Assembly: GCF_003589595.1 (NCBI RefSeq)
Contig: NW_020654810.1
Coordinates: forward strand, 23,081,600-23,145,599
Direction: 5' to 3'
Origin: Hyposmocoma kahamanoa
Lineage: Eukaryota > Arthropoda > Insecta > Lepidoptera > Cosmopterigidae
DNA length: 64,000 bases
The position numbers and the translations under genes were made by a program. Below, one piece after another: positions 1-43,593 of the stretch. Numbering within the stretch: the first letter of the stretch is position 1; each line of letters opens with the position of its first letter. Under the pieces are notes generated by a model. The model was not told the DNA's origin. It saw only the letters and a program-made list of their open reading frames with translations, and did not search any database.

Positions 1-394
1 TGTATCTGTCTCAAATAAATTAATTTTGATTTCATAAATTTGTGTTTCATTTTTAAAACAATAATAAATTTACAGGCGTCCCGCTCTGAGGGAAAAAAAT
101 ATAAGTCACGTTAGTCATATCCCATTGCTACAGACCGCAGGATTCATACACATGGCATATATAAAGCCTGTACGGAGTGTGAGTGTGTGTACTAAGATAT
201 GACCGCTTCTTCTCCACAGATACTAACGCTAGGAGATTGAAACCAGATTCAGGACTACGAACCAAAACTGTGAAAAGGGTGTTATCGATAGGTGCGTATG
301 TCTCTCTAAAGCGGTAAGTATACCTATATATTTGTAGCATTTGATAACTATTTCGTAATAAATTAATAGTAGGCAACGGGTGTTGTTTTGTGTA
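1..394. other. AT-rich intergenic sequence, nothing recognised
   Basis: No coding region, repeat family or RNA gene could be supported here. The ORF at 128-376 on the minus strand has no recognisable domain and lies downstream of the sniffer-like gene. Confidence 0.5.
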
Positions 395-400
395 TTTATT
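395..400 (-). promoter_or_regulatory. candidate polyadenylation signal for the sniffer-like gene
   Basis: TTTATT on the plus strand reads AATAAA on the minus strand, 96-101 bp past the stop codon. It is the nearest canonical hexamer; transcript data are absent. Confidence 0.45.
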
Positions 401-495
401 TAAAACAAAAACCGTACAATTCTCAAATGTTTATAAATGCGTATCAAACACACTTTTCTTTGAGCACGTTGAGCTCTATTGAGCTTTACGTTATA

Positions 496-720
496 TTACC
501 AAGGCAATTCTGAACCATCATATTGCAAGAATTTTCCACTATCTTCCTCTCTCAGCTTAGAGATTGTTTCGAATATACCCTGGATACTGCTGTCCACATC
601 AAGAGGAGCATTGCTGCCTCCCATGTCCGTGCGAACCCACCCCGGGTGCATTGACACCACCAGGATTTTGTCCTTCTTGAGATCTATACTCATTGACTTT
701 GTAGCTGCGTTTAGAGCTGC
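496..720 (-). CDS. sni: sniffer-like exon 5 (C-terminus)
   Basis: 225 bp, 74 codons plus TAA, with acceptor TTTTCAG. It starts [13 protein letters not shown] and holds [12 protein letters not shown] possible polyadenylation signal lies about 95 bp downstream. Confidence 0.9.
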   Translation of the reverse strand, partial: AALNAATKSMSIDLKKDKILVVSMHPGWVRTDMGGSNAPLDVDSSIQGIFETISKLREEDSGKFLQYDGSELPW

Positions 721-1100
721 CTGAAAACGAAGAATGAAAGCTTTGAAACTGGTAATTAAACTATTTTTTCCAACGTTTCGGTATAGTGTAATAAATAAGA
801 CAAGCATGGTAACTCCATACAAACGTATCAGCGTGGCTTGTATGTGTGCGCCCGCACCCGCTGCGTGTCGTGTACGAACGCACACATTCGCATAATCTTG
901 CGATGCACTCAGGCGGCGACTGACCGCATCATTTCGGCGTAACGTAACACGAGTATTGTATACATATCTTTTTAAAAACAATGGAGTGTGACAGGGATAA
1001 AACTATGTTATTTATTGATAAGTATGTAGAACGTACAAATTTATAGGACCCTTCTGAAGCACGACTTCGTCATCCGACATTTGGACTCCGAATGCGGAGC

Positions 1101-1286
1101 AGGGGGTCTACTCTCGTCCGACATCCGTCCGAAACAATTACTGTCAAGTAAGTAATATTCGACAAAATTAAAAGACACGTATCAAGCTTCATTCGCATCA
1201 CGCGTCTTTTCATTTGGTCAAGTATTGCTTATTTGGAATTAATTGTTTCGGAAGCATGTCGGACGGAGATCGAGGGTAGACCCCCA
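1101..1286. mobile_element. foldback MITE-like element (GGGGGTCTAC ends)
   Basis: The ends are inverted: AGGGGGTCTACTCTCGTCCG at the left, and ATCGAGGGTAGACCCCC at the right, which is the complement of the same sequence. Inner parts (CCGAAACAATTA, AATTAAAAGAC) also pair. A related half-copy sits at 36397-36508 inside an RTE fragment. No target duplication was recognised, so the superfamily is unknown. It lies in sniffer intron 4. Confidence 0.6.
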
Positions 1287-1306
1287 TGACCGAGCGCAGA
1301 GTTCGA

Positions 1307-1765
1307 TAATCTCAGTAAAGAGTACTAAAAAAACCGACCTCAAAAGTACGTGGAATTACGTTTATTTGCTAAGTTTTGTTGAAATATCCCCTAGTTCGCC
1401 ACTATACAGGACTTGACACTGGAGATAATAAAAATCGGTTCTCACTACTCAAAGTATATTGAGAGAAAAACGCCTTGAATTGGAGAAATACCAAAATCAA
1501 CCATTAAAGAAATTGCTCCTAAATTAAAGTTAGGCGCTATTTATAAAAATGAATCTTCATGCGTGAACAGCCACCCTTCGAGCTGGATGATTTTCTTCAA
1601 AATGAAATGGGACCACTGTGGAAGTACCCCCTTTCCAACAAAAGAAGAATCATGAAAATCGGTTCACAAATACCGGAGTTATCGCGTAACATACATACAT
1701 ACATACAAAAAAAAAGAACATACAATCGAATTGAGAACCTTCTCCTTTTTTGAAGTCGGTTAAAA
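1307..1765 (+). mobile_element. dispersed 'AACCGACTTC' repeat, full-length copy
   Basis: It begins CTCAGTAAAGAGTACTAAAA, then AACCGACCTCAAAAGTACG, and ends TTTTTTGAAGTCGGTTAAAAA, so the ends form an imperfect terminal inverted repeat. Other copies in the window are 22504-22974 (minus), 29123-29353, 29560-29645 (minus, end only), 34240-34310 (end only) and 56822-57017 (minus). The short open frame inside (DDFLQNEMGPLWKYPLSNK) recurs in the 22.5 kb copy, but only as part of the repeat. From memory this type is very common in lepidopteran introns; its superfamily is not established here. Confidence 0.7.
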
Positions 1766-2303
1766 AGAGCAATGATACCGGTTAGTACGCCGAAATGATC
1801 CGGTTAGTCGCCGCCTTTCGAGTTGCGCAGCGCTGGTCGTCTCACGCGCCTTTCATTATTATCGGATGTGTGCTTCCGTATACGCGGCGCGTCGGGCGTG
1901 CACAAATACAAACAATACTGCTACTTTGGATGATGTTACTATACTACTTGTGTTATTATGCTATGGTTTCGGGATCTTTACATTCACGGCTGACTGCAGT
2001 TGTCCGTTCGAAACCGTATGATTTGTTTGAATAAACAAATATACGCGATCCAATAAGCAGTAATGAAAGCTACTCGACTCAAAAGTTGACAGTGCAAAAT
2101 TATAATCTACGATCGCGGCTTACTGCAACCAGTAACTACCTCCGACATTTGCTTCAGAAGTGTTTATTCGTGTAAGTTAGTATTCAATGTCAAAGTGAAA
2201 ATGAGAAAAAATCGCCTGTAAATTAACTGAGGGATGGATTTGCCAGACATCGAAGCAACAGTATAGACCGAAGTTTAATGGGTTTTGTTTGTTAAAAAAG
2301 TAC

Positions 2304-2453
2304 CTTGGAACAGCGGTAAGGATAGAACCCGCCCTGGTCATTCTGCGCAATAGACCCAAGGATGGAAGACATGTTGATGATGGCAGCTCGTTCCGTGCCC
2401 ATTGGTTTGTCGCTATTCGCTTCAGACGCCTGCTTCAAATGTGCTAGCAAAGC
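2304..2453 (-). CDS. sni: sniffer-like exon 4 (catalytic Ser and YxxxK)
   Basis: 150 bp, exactly 50 codons, with acceptor GGCAG and donor GTACTT. It carries INMSSILGS (catalytic Ser region) and YPYRCSK (catalytic Tyr and Lys). Confidence 0.9.
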
Positions 2454-3415
2454 CTGCCGACATAATTTACATAGTACAGTTTTGTAAAGTGAAAAATAAT
2501 AAATAATAATGTATGGTAATGAAGAAAAGAAAAGAAGAAAATACATTTATTTGTTTACCACAATGACACCACAAAAGACAAAAGACAAAAGAAAGAGAAA
2601 TCGGAACAAAACAGAACTAAAACAAAACATTCAACGTAAAACAAATATATGTATAATTACGAAACAAAAACACAAACAAACACAAAATAAAAATGTATAT
2701 ACAAAAATTAGATAAAATTAAAACATGAACTATTCACACAAATAATAAAAAGATGACTAAATATTGAGATACCTTGCGTGGTGCCAGCCGCGGTAACGAA
2801 AGGGTCACAAACTCAGTATTTGCTGGAAAACGCAACGTGTTCCCAGCACTGATTTAATGACCCAGAGATTGAAGTTTGCAGAGTATATTTTACAAAGAAG
2901 TAATACACATAGAGTGGTTAATACCTCCCGCTGAAATTTATTTATTTATAAAAGTAATGTAAATACAGTTATGTAAATACATGGGCAGTTCAGATGTGAG
3001 TCCTAAGATACGCATGCAAACTAATTATTAAATGTTAACATCCAGTAAAAAATATCTAAAATCTTCGAAGTAATTACAGCAGATATCCATAAAGGAAATG
3101 AAACTTTTTTTGGATCTAAATTGAATAACTAATATAGGCGATTTTGAATCCAAAAAAATGTTTGATTTTAGATCGCGAAAACTTATTAGAGAAATCCAAA
3201 TGTCAATTATAATCTTAATTATGATGAACCCTAGTGGTTTAAATAAAATACGACTTGAAACATTGTTGCGTATTACGAGTATATGGTAGGTAAATAAATG
3301 GAAAAAATCATACACTAACTTAATATTAATTTTAATAGACATTTTATATCCGCAATAGGTCAACAAGGCAAAAGAAAAGAAAGAACTATATGTATTTTTT
3401 ATGTTTAACCTGCAA
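2454..3415. other. sniffer intron 3, 5' part, AT-rich
   Basis: Long A-rich stretch (2515-2720) and no supported feature. The segment at 2782-2796 resembles the small-subunit rRNA 530 loop by chance only. Confidence 0.5.
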
Positions 3416-3420
3416 TTACT

Positions 3421-3677
3421 TTACAACGGTTGTGTTTATTTAGAAGAAAACTTTTGTAATTATAAATAAAATTTATACCTACACTGTTTGGATTTTTTAC
3501 CTTTCATTACAACGGTTGTGTTTATTTAGAAGAAAACTTTTGTAATTTAAAAAAAATTTATACCTACACTGTTTGGATTTTTTACTTTTCATTACAACGG
3601 TTGTGTTTATTTAGAAGAAAACTTTTGTAATTTAAAAAAAATTTATACCTACACTGTTTGGATTTTTTACTTTTCAT
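3421..3677. repeat. 86-bp tandem repeat, three copies
   Basis: Units start TTACAACGGTTGTGTTTATT at 3421, 3507 and 3592 and end in TTTGGATTTTTTACYTTTCA. Copies 2 and 3 are nearly identical, and copy 1 differs around the A-tract. The array lies in sniffer intron 3. Confidence 0.9.
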
Positions 3678-4218
3678 TTTTAATATTTCCTATGGAGGTT
3701 TTATCCATTCTATGTGTATTACATGACACTTAGGTAAATATCAACTATGCGATCATTATTCGTCCAATCTACTTAACAGAATATCCCTATATTATAAGAA
3801 CCCTCACTCTAACCATTGTAGGATAGAGCGGACCACCACCTCCAATCCGCCAAATTAGACCGGCTTGGCAGAGACAAGTAGGAGACGGAAGATGTGTGTC
3901 ACGATTAGAGCAAGTGGAAGGCTGTAGTTTCTGCCTGCCTTGAAGTGTACAATATGCATGTGTACTCTGCCTAATCACAATTGTATATTGTGTAATGTAT
4001 TTTCACAGGACGTAGGTACAATAAAGGTGTAATGGTCAAAGTGACTGCGTAGCCTACTTTACAATGTTTTATCTAAAATTTCTTCGAGTGGTACGTATGT
4101 ATCTAAATTGAAGAAGGGTATATACACATTACAAAACTAGCTATTACAGTTGATTGCTATTGATCGATCATTATCACGTTCTTATCAAGTTTTATTACAA
4201 TTTTAAATTAATAACTAC

Positions 4219-4409
4219 CTTTGTGAGCATGATTGGCGCGACGGTGTTGACTGTAAGATTGTCCAACAATTGTTCCCTTTTCACCAGCGCCAGTTTGGTG
4301 AACTTGGTGGTCACCCCAGCGTTGTTCACCAACAGGTTCAGTCCGTTACCGCCCACCACTTTTTTGATCTGAGACGATATTTCGTCAAAACTCGACGTGT
4401 TTGTTACAT
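4219..4409 (-). CDS. sni: sniffer-like exon 3 (NNAG motif)
   Basis: 191 bp. It encodes DVTNTSSFDEI, then LNLLVNNAGV (the SDR structural NNAG motif) and NTVAPIMLTK. Donor is GTAGTT, phase 0. Confidence 0.9.
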
Positions 4410-4496
4410 CTGTTAAGTTTAAAAAAAATGTTTAGGTGCTATGCTGATAAAAACCACAATAAAGTTTTAGAGCAATGAATATAATCTTTTAATTAC

Positions 4497-4548
4497 CTAA
4501 ATGTAAAATGTGAAGGTTTGCATTCTCTTGTTCTAATTGTTTCAGTTC
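4497..4548 (-). CDS. sni: sniffer-like exon 2
   Basis: 52 bp exon between acceptor TTTCAG and donor GTAATT. It encodes ELKQLEQENANLHILHL and ends in phase 1; its last G joins AT of exon 3 to give Asp. Confidence 0.85.
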
Positions 4549-4823
4549 CTGAAATTCATAACATTGTTTTATTAGAAATTGTTTACGTAAAAAAAAACGC
4601 GCAACGGCCGTGACCTATTATTCCCTGTCCTGGGGATTTACTTCCGCATCAAGAAGATTAGTGCGCTTGACTCAAATGTAATAACACGTGTGAATTAAGG
4701 TGAATTGTAACAAAAAAAATCGTCATTATAATAGTTAATTTCATTAAAATGAAAATTGTACACATTCTATGAAGTCATCAAAAAAGTATACGTCATGGAG
4801 GCGTATAACGTTTTCAAGGTCGA

Positions 4824-4833
4824 TGACGTCAGC
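4824..4833. promoter_or_regulatory. CRE/Maf-type site upstream of the cytosolic TrxR start
   Basis: TGACGTCAGC contains a perfect CRE (TGACGTCA) and extends into the GC flank of a CRE-type Maf recognition element. It is followed directly by TGACTGTCAGC, another pair of GCTGA/TCAGC half-sites. It lies about 190 bp before the cytosolic TrxR ATG and within sniffer intron 1. CncC/Nrf2-Maf control of thioredoxin reductase is established in animals; its use here is inferred. Confidence 0.4.
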
Positions 4834-5020
4834 TGACTGTCAGCCATAGTCGAATGCCATCTTTGTCCCACACTCGCGTTAACTACAAATAGAGTTTTTC
4901 CGTCTTCACGCTGTTATTTTAACGTGAGATATTGTGCATTTTGGTGTCTTTATTAATTATATTAATTAATAATTGTGTAAAAGTGTGAATTGTTCAGTTT
5001 AGTGATAAAACATCAGTATA

Positions 5021-38491
<33,471 letters not shown>

Positions 38492-38948
38492 ACTATCAAC
38501 CACCTTGTATACTTAAAACTTGCACTACACCTACATACTGTAATCTAGTAGTTCCTGCGGACCAATGTTATACACATTTGTAACGTTATCTTAACCAAGA
38601 CACTAAAAGATCTCGGGACTTGCCCAGGCTTCGGTATTCGTAATTAGCTATAAAAATGTACACGGTTCACGAACTTAGATTATTTATTATACCGTCGAAT
38701 TAATGTCAAACAAAATTATCGAATATAATATCCTCCAAGTACTGAAAAAATAGTGTACTACTTAATGTCGGATAGTTGTAAAGTTACTTGTTTCAAAATG
38801 TCTTAAAAGCATGAAAAAATATAATTATTGGCGATATGTAGAGAAATAAGCTACTCAAAAGTAGTTTTTATGCTTTTATAGATAGGATTGTTTGTCGTTA
38901 AAGCGACGATGCAGATGAACGTTATAAATGTGTGTAACATTTCATTAC

Positions 38949-39245
38949 AGACCCCTGAGATTCTTCGTTAAAACGGGCAGTAAGAATTACTTGCGTAAGC
39001 CTAAGATATTTGTTAAATTGGGCAGTCAGAATCATTTACAAACGTCAAAGATCAATCATGCATTCAGAATCAATTGTATCGCCTAAGAGTCTTTGTTAAA
39101 TCGGTCAGTAAGAATCTATTGCATACACCTAGGATTCTTTGGTAAATTGCCAGTGTGAATGAATTGCATGCACCTAAGATGTCAAGTTGGCAGTAAGAAT
39201 CAATTGTATACCCCTAAGCTTCTTTGTTAAATCAGCCAGTAATCA
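38949..39245 (+). repeat. degenerate ~45-bp tandem repeat in the TrxR 3'UTR
   Basis: About six to seven units of the pattern CCTAAGATTCTTTGTTAAAT, then CGGGCAGTAAGAATCAATTG. Units vary in length and sequence. It lies between the TrxR stop and its likely poly(A) signal. Confidence 0.8.
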
Positions 39246-39906
39246 ATTGTGTAACATTATATTTTCCGAAACGTATACCAACATTTATTAATGTTAGGTA
39301 TCTGTGGATCTCAGGAAGGAAACACCACGTACGTGAATACCGTGCTGTATACATACCTTTTATAGATGGAATTAACGAGGTGTCCAAGAGAATACGTGTT
39401 ACTTTAGTTTATTAGCTGAATTAAGATACGAAAGGATGCTAAATAAGACGCACCCTGTAAATACTCCGGAAAATAAGGCTTTTCAGTAAAATATTTTTGT
39501 TATGTATAATAAAATTATTATATGTTTACAACCAAGTTTACCTTACGCCGTCTAAAAGTATTAGCCGCGCATTTCGAAGAAATAATTTGTTACTTTTAAC
39601 TTGTTAATAGTTAGGGTTGTCTTATTGGAGCATCGACTACAAATTAGATCTATTCTATATGATAGTACAAACCAATTAAATGTGTAAAATGAATTGTTGC
39701 CTCCATTGAGGAATTTGTGAACAAAACTTTATGATATTATTGTTATGTGATTTGAAATTGCATTATTGCACAAGCAGTATTAAGTCTTGACACTATGTTT
39801 AGGTTATTCGGCACTTTTGGTAATATTCCTTACGCACGGACAGGTTTTTTTAATTGTTAACTTATAGCTACAGTAACTGTATTTGTGATTTTGGAACTCT
39901 TCATTG

Positions 39907-39912
39907 AATAAA
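39907..39912 (+). promoter_or_regulatory. candidate TrxR polyadenylation signal
   Basis: AATAAA about 1.4 kb after the stop, followed by GTGATATATTTTTATTC and a T-rich stretch. Earlier hexamers may also be used. Confidence 0.45.
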
Positions 39913-40119
39913 GTGATATATTTTTATTCATAAATTTTTTTTTATTTGTTACCTCTGTACTGTAAGGTAAAATTATACAAAATGAACCTATACCCCTAGC
40001 CAAATTCAAAGTAAAGGAAGTTTATTCCTTTATAAGGTTTATTCCTTATTCCTATTTTTTTCCATCCTCTAAGGTTTATTCCCACTAGCTCTTTTGATAG
40101 AAGTACTGGTACTTTTCTT

Positions 40120-40772
40120 TAGAGATGGGAAAAACTGCTTATTTTTTTAACGTTATGCTTTTTTAAACGTTCTTTCACTTAAAGCTAACAATATCGTTTA
40201 GAAAACCTTTAAGCGCATAGACTTTTATGTTTAAAAAAGTTTGCAACGTTGTGTTCATAGCGAAACGCAAGAGTAGACCCCTAATCGTATTTCAGAACTG
40301 AAGGTTTTAAGAAGCATTGACCTACCAATTAAGGAGGTAGTTTTTTTGTAAAAAAAAAACGAGATTTTTTATTTAACTTAACATTATTATAGTAACAATT
40401 TGGTCATTGGCGTTAAAAGGCGTTCAAAAACATAAGTTCTTTAACTTTTGTAGTTGTTAACTGTTGAATGGAAAAAACTGCTTATTTTTTTATGTTAAAA
40501 CGTACATCTAAAAAGCGTGATTGTAAAAGCTTTTCACTTAGAACGCTTTTTAGTTTGACGCTTAAAAATTAATTTGTTTAGGAAACATAGATGGCGCTAC
40601 TTGAAACTTAGGCATATTGTAAAAAATGAAATTGTTGAGTAGCTATTTTCCATCGTCTAAGACCTATAAAACTGACCAGTGACCAACGCTTACGCTTAAA
40701 ATGAAAAGCGTGCTTATGCGCTTATTTTAAAAAGCAGACTTAAAGTGCTTTTCGTTTAAATGCCCTCCTCTA
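40120..40772. mobile_element. hAT-type non-autonomous element, 653 bp
   Basis: Perfect 8-bp duplication CTTTTCTT (40112-40119, 40773-40780). Ends TAGAGATGGG and CCCTCCTCTA are inverted with one mismatch. Inside are repeated AAAAGCG/CGCTTTT subterminal motifs and one TAGATGGCGCTAC core (40588-40600). No coding frame. Confidence 0.85.
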
Positions 40773-41590
40773 CTTTTCTTCTCATTTGTTCTGTTAAATG
40801 AATAGACAGTTTTCTTCACGGAACTACTGAGAATTTTCTCGCTCACTACTGTGTACGAGTTTTCAGTCTGGAGCTGTACCTATAAACGTTGTTAAAATAA
40901 AATTTGCCATATTTCCACGCCTGTTTGGCACTGCACCTATATTCCCATAGATAATAGCAATATCTTGCGCAAGTCTAGTCGTGCTAGCCCTACAGATGTG
41001 GTTACTGTTCCACTACATTTGGTTTTCTTAAAAGCACAAATATAACCGATAGTATTCATTCATGACCGTTTTCTATTGGAATTTAAGCGCAGGCCACACC
41101 GCGAACAAAGCTAATTCAAGTAGTTGTATGCAACCAACCATGCCTGCTAACTTAGCTCACGCAGATGCATACAAAGTGGGGTACAGGTCTCGTATCTACT
41201 ACACATATACACATTTTCGAATGTTTGCAATCTCTCCTTTCCAAAAAAAAAAAAACAACTGATAGGATGGATAACATTAATCAGAAACACGACTTCAAGA
41301 TTAGCATAATAAGTGTCAATAGCCTAATGAAATGTTGAGGGTAAAACTAGGAGAAAATCCTAAATATCATGTTTTTGTGTTTGTTGAGATCGTCGAGTAT
41401 ATAACCAGAAATAGAGACGAAATAAGGGCCATATATTCCTGGTAACACATCAGCTCTTATAAATATCAATTCTCGTTTGCACTGAAATATAGGCAGGCCA
41501 ACTACTGACCTGTGTATATGACCTGACTGGCGTATATTCCAAAAAATATTATGTATTTATTGTAATAAAGATAATATTTTTACACTAACA

Positions 41591-41670
41591 ATGCCGTGTT
41601 GTTCTATTCGGTGGTGTGGGAAAAACAGCAAAACATCTAATTACAAAACAAACGGAATCACATTTCACCG
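41591..41670 (+). pseudogene. THAP-domain exon of a P-like transposase (open in this copy)
   Basis: ATG then 26 codons with C-x4-C and GITFHR, ending in a GT donor in phase 2. The downstream exon with the second zinc-ligand pair (CxxH) was not found in this copy. Confidence 0.7.
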
Positions 41671-41858
41671 GTAATTAAATATTAAATACGTAATTTTTCA
41701 ATTTTCGTCCATTATAGCAAAGCTCAAGTTAACTGGTCGATTCGAAGTGAAACAGTTGACGACACCCGACAATTGTTTCGAACTCGGGCTAGCCAATCGG
41801 AGCGCTGTTGTCACAGTAATGATATGGCAGAATAGTTTTCAAATTTAATCACATTTCG

Positions 41859-42086
41859 CATTGACTTACAAATAAATGGACGACGGATCTAATACAAAAA
41901 CCACGAAAAAAACGTCCCAAGTCAACCTATTCGAAATTTAAATTGTAATGTCATCGCAGTATCGCGCTGTCCGTAGAACAAATGAAGACTAAAGCGGAGT
42001 GTCGCGCTCTGTATACGATTTTAGCGCCTTACAAGTGCGGACACTTTTTAGCGCGGACCCGACGTCCATATAATTCTAAGTCAATG
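41859..42086 (-). mobile_element. hAT-type MITE, copy D
   Basis: Reverse orientation of copy B; ends CATTGACTTACAAATAAATGG and ATTCTAAGTCAATG. Perfect 8-bp duplication ACATTTCG (41851-41858, 42087-42094). Nested inside a P-like derivative. Confidence 0.93.
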
Positions 42087-42129
42087 ACATTTCGTCTTTA
42101 TTTCTGGTTCTATACTCGACGGTTGACAT

Positions 42130-43029
42130 TTATTATGTATATCGAATTTACGACTAAAAAGAAACTAAATGAAATAAGTCAATTTTCAACTTTATTAAAA
42201 TTAATTAAATATTCCATTATCATTAATTTAATACTTACAAAAACAAATTTCCACTTTCATTTGTCAAGTTTAAAAAAATAACTAAAATCAACCCCATACC
42301 ACTTCAATGGTATTTTACTTGTGAAATTGATTCGCAATAACATAAGAACTTTTAGGCCCCCAGAGGCATTTAAGTATATTCTTATATTCCGCCCTCACAT
42401 CGGCAGAGATGTCAAGCAGTTTCACCATTTTATTATCAAGCGGATTTTTTCAACTCTAACAAAATGAATTTTATAGGCAGCGTTCAAACTATATACGAGC
42501 AAAAAAACAGTCCCAAGTCTGCTAATTTTAAATCATCACAGTTGAGTGCTTATGGCCGAATTTTGTACGTTCAGTATTCTGATAAGAGTGGTTACACACG
42601 GCAAACACGCGTCCGTAAAACATGCGATTGTATCGCTACGATTGCACGATTGCATCGATGCAATCATCTATAAATCGCAAGTGAAGCGATGCAATGGCGC
42701 GTTTGTATCGATGCAGTCGCGCGCTTGCATCGCTTAAAATCGCGCGTGTGTAAAGGTAGACGATTAGCAACCTAAGAAAGAGAGATGGAAGTCAAATGCG
42801 CACTTATTACCTCTCTTAAGGCTTGTCAGTGGGTAGGCATCGAGCTACTACACATTGTATTTTTTTGGTATTCTGCTCTTTAATGTCGTGTCGAGTCGAC
42901 GGCACGTCGATGACGTAGGTTTAATTATTTAACAGAAAAAAATACATTCAATTTGAAGACTAAAATTGTAGACAGAAATTGAGATACGGATAGTAATTCT
43001 CGATCCTTCGGCTAAATTTATATTGAGGC
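42130..43029. other. intergenic, with a short palindrome-rich stretch
   Basis: 42590-42770 is rich in GCGATTGCATCGATGCAATC-type palindromes. 42783-42812 (GAGATGGAAGTCAAATGCGC) matches the 3' end of the LINE at 11275, so it is a short 3' LINE stub. Confidence 0.5.
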
Positions 43030-43593
43030 CATCGAGTACATAACCAGAAATAGCGGCGAAATAAGGGCCATCCATCCCTGGCAACTCATCAGGCAAATGG
43101 GCCTTATATCACTTGTAAATATAAACACACGTTTGCACTGAAATCACAAATTCGAAAGCTGAAATAGTACAGCGCCAACAACTGACCTGTGTGTACGTCT
43201 CCTATTCCAAAAATATTATGCATTTACTTCAATAAAAATAATATCTCCAACAATGGGCTGTTCCATTCAGTGGTGTGGAAAAAACAGCAATACATCTAAT
43301 TACAAAACAAACGAAATCACATTTCAACGGTAATTAAATATGTAAATTTAAATTTTCAATTTTCTACCATTACTACTACTTGGTGCAACGGGCTGGTTTC
43401 CGCAACTCGACGACAAAGCGCCTATTTTGCGTGTGGTATTTTCTACCATTATAGCAAAGCTCAAGTTAAACTGGTCGATTCGAAATTAAACAACCGACGA
43501 CGCCTGCCAAATTGTCACCGTAATGATTTGGCAGAAGAGTTGTCAAACAAATTAAATGACATTTCGTTTCTATTTCTGGTTATATACTCGATG
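43030..43593 (+). mobile_element. P-like element derivative 2, with THAP exon
   Basis: Ends CATCGAGTACATAACCAGAA and TTCTGGTTATATACTCGATG. The THAP exon at 43253-43329 reads MGCSIQWCGKNSNTSNYKT then NEITFQR before donor GTAATT. The duplication is not clear here. A ~75-bp insertion at 43373-43447 (GGTGCAACGGGCTGGTTTCC...) is flanked by TTTTCTACCATTA on both sides and looks like a LINE 3' stub. Confidence 0.7.

Larger units (their letters stand above)
41391..42121 (+). mobile_element. P-like element derivative 1, with THAP exon and nested hAT MITE
   Basis: Ends CGTCGAGTATATAACCAGAA and TTCTGGTTCTATACTCGACG are inverted. GTTGAGAT/GTTGACAT flank it, an 8-bp duplication with one mismatch. The exon at 41591-41670 reads [20 protein letters not shown] then NGITFHR before donor GTAATT, the N-terminal half of a THAP zinc finger. 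THAP plus an 8-bp duplication fits the P superfamily. The rest of the transposase is deleted. A hAT MITE sits at 41859-42086. Confidence 0.75.

Noticed and set aside
1559..1753. Conserved small protein (DDFLQNEMGPLWKYPLSNK), also at 22538-22720
   Set aside because: Conservation covers the whole dispersed repeat, including clearly non-coding parts, and the other copies have lost the frame.
2782..2796. GTGCCAGCCGCGGTAA-like string, as in the 530 loop of small-subunit rRNA
   Set aside because: Only about 15 bp match, with a deletion relative to the conserved rRNA string, and the flanks are not rRNA-like.
3421..3677. CRISPR-like array
   Set aside because: The 86-bp units are contiguous without unique spacers, in a eukaryotic intron.
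40120..40772. Long terminal repeats of an LTR retrotransposon
   Set aside because: The ends are inverted, not direct, and the duplication is 8 bp, which fits hAT. No gag/pol or primer-binding site was seen anywhere in the window.
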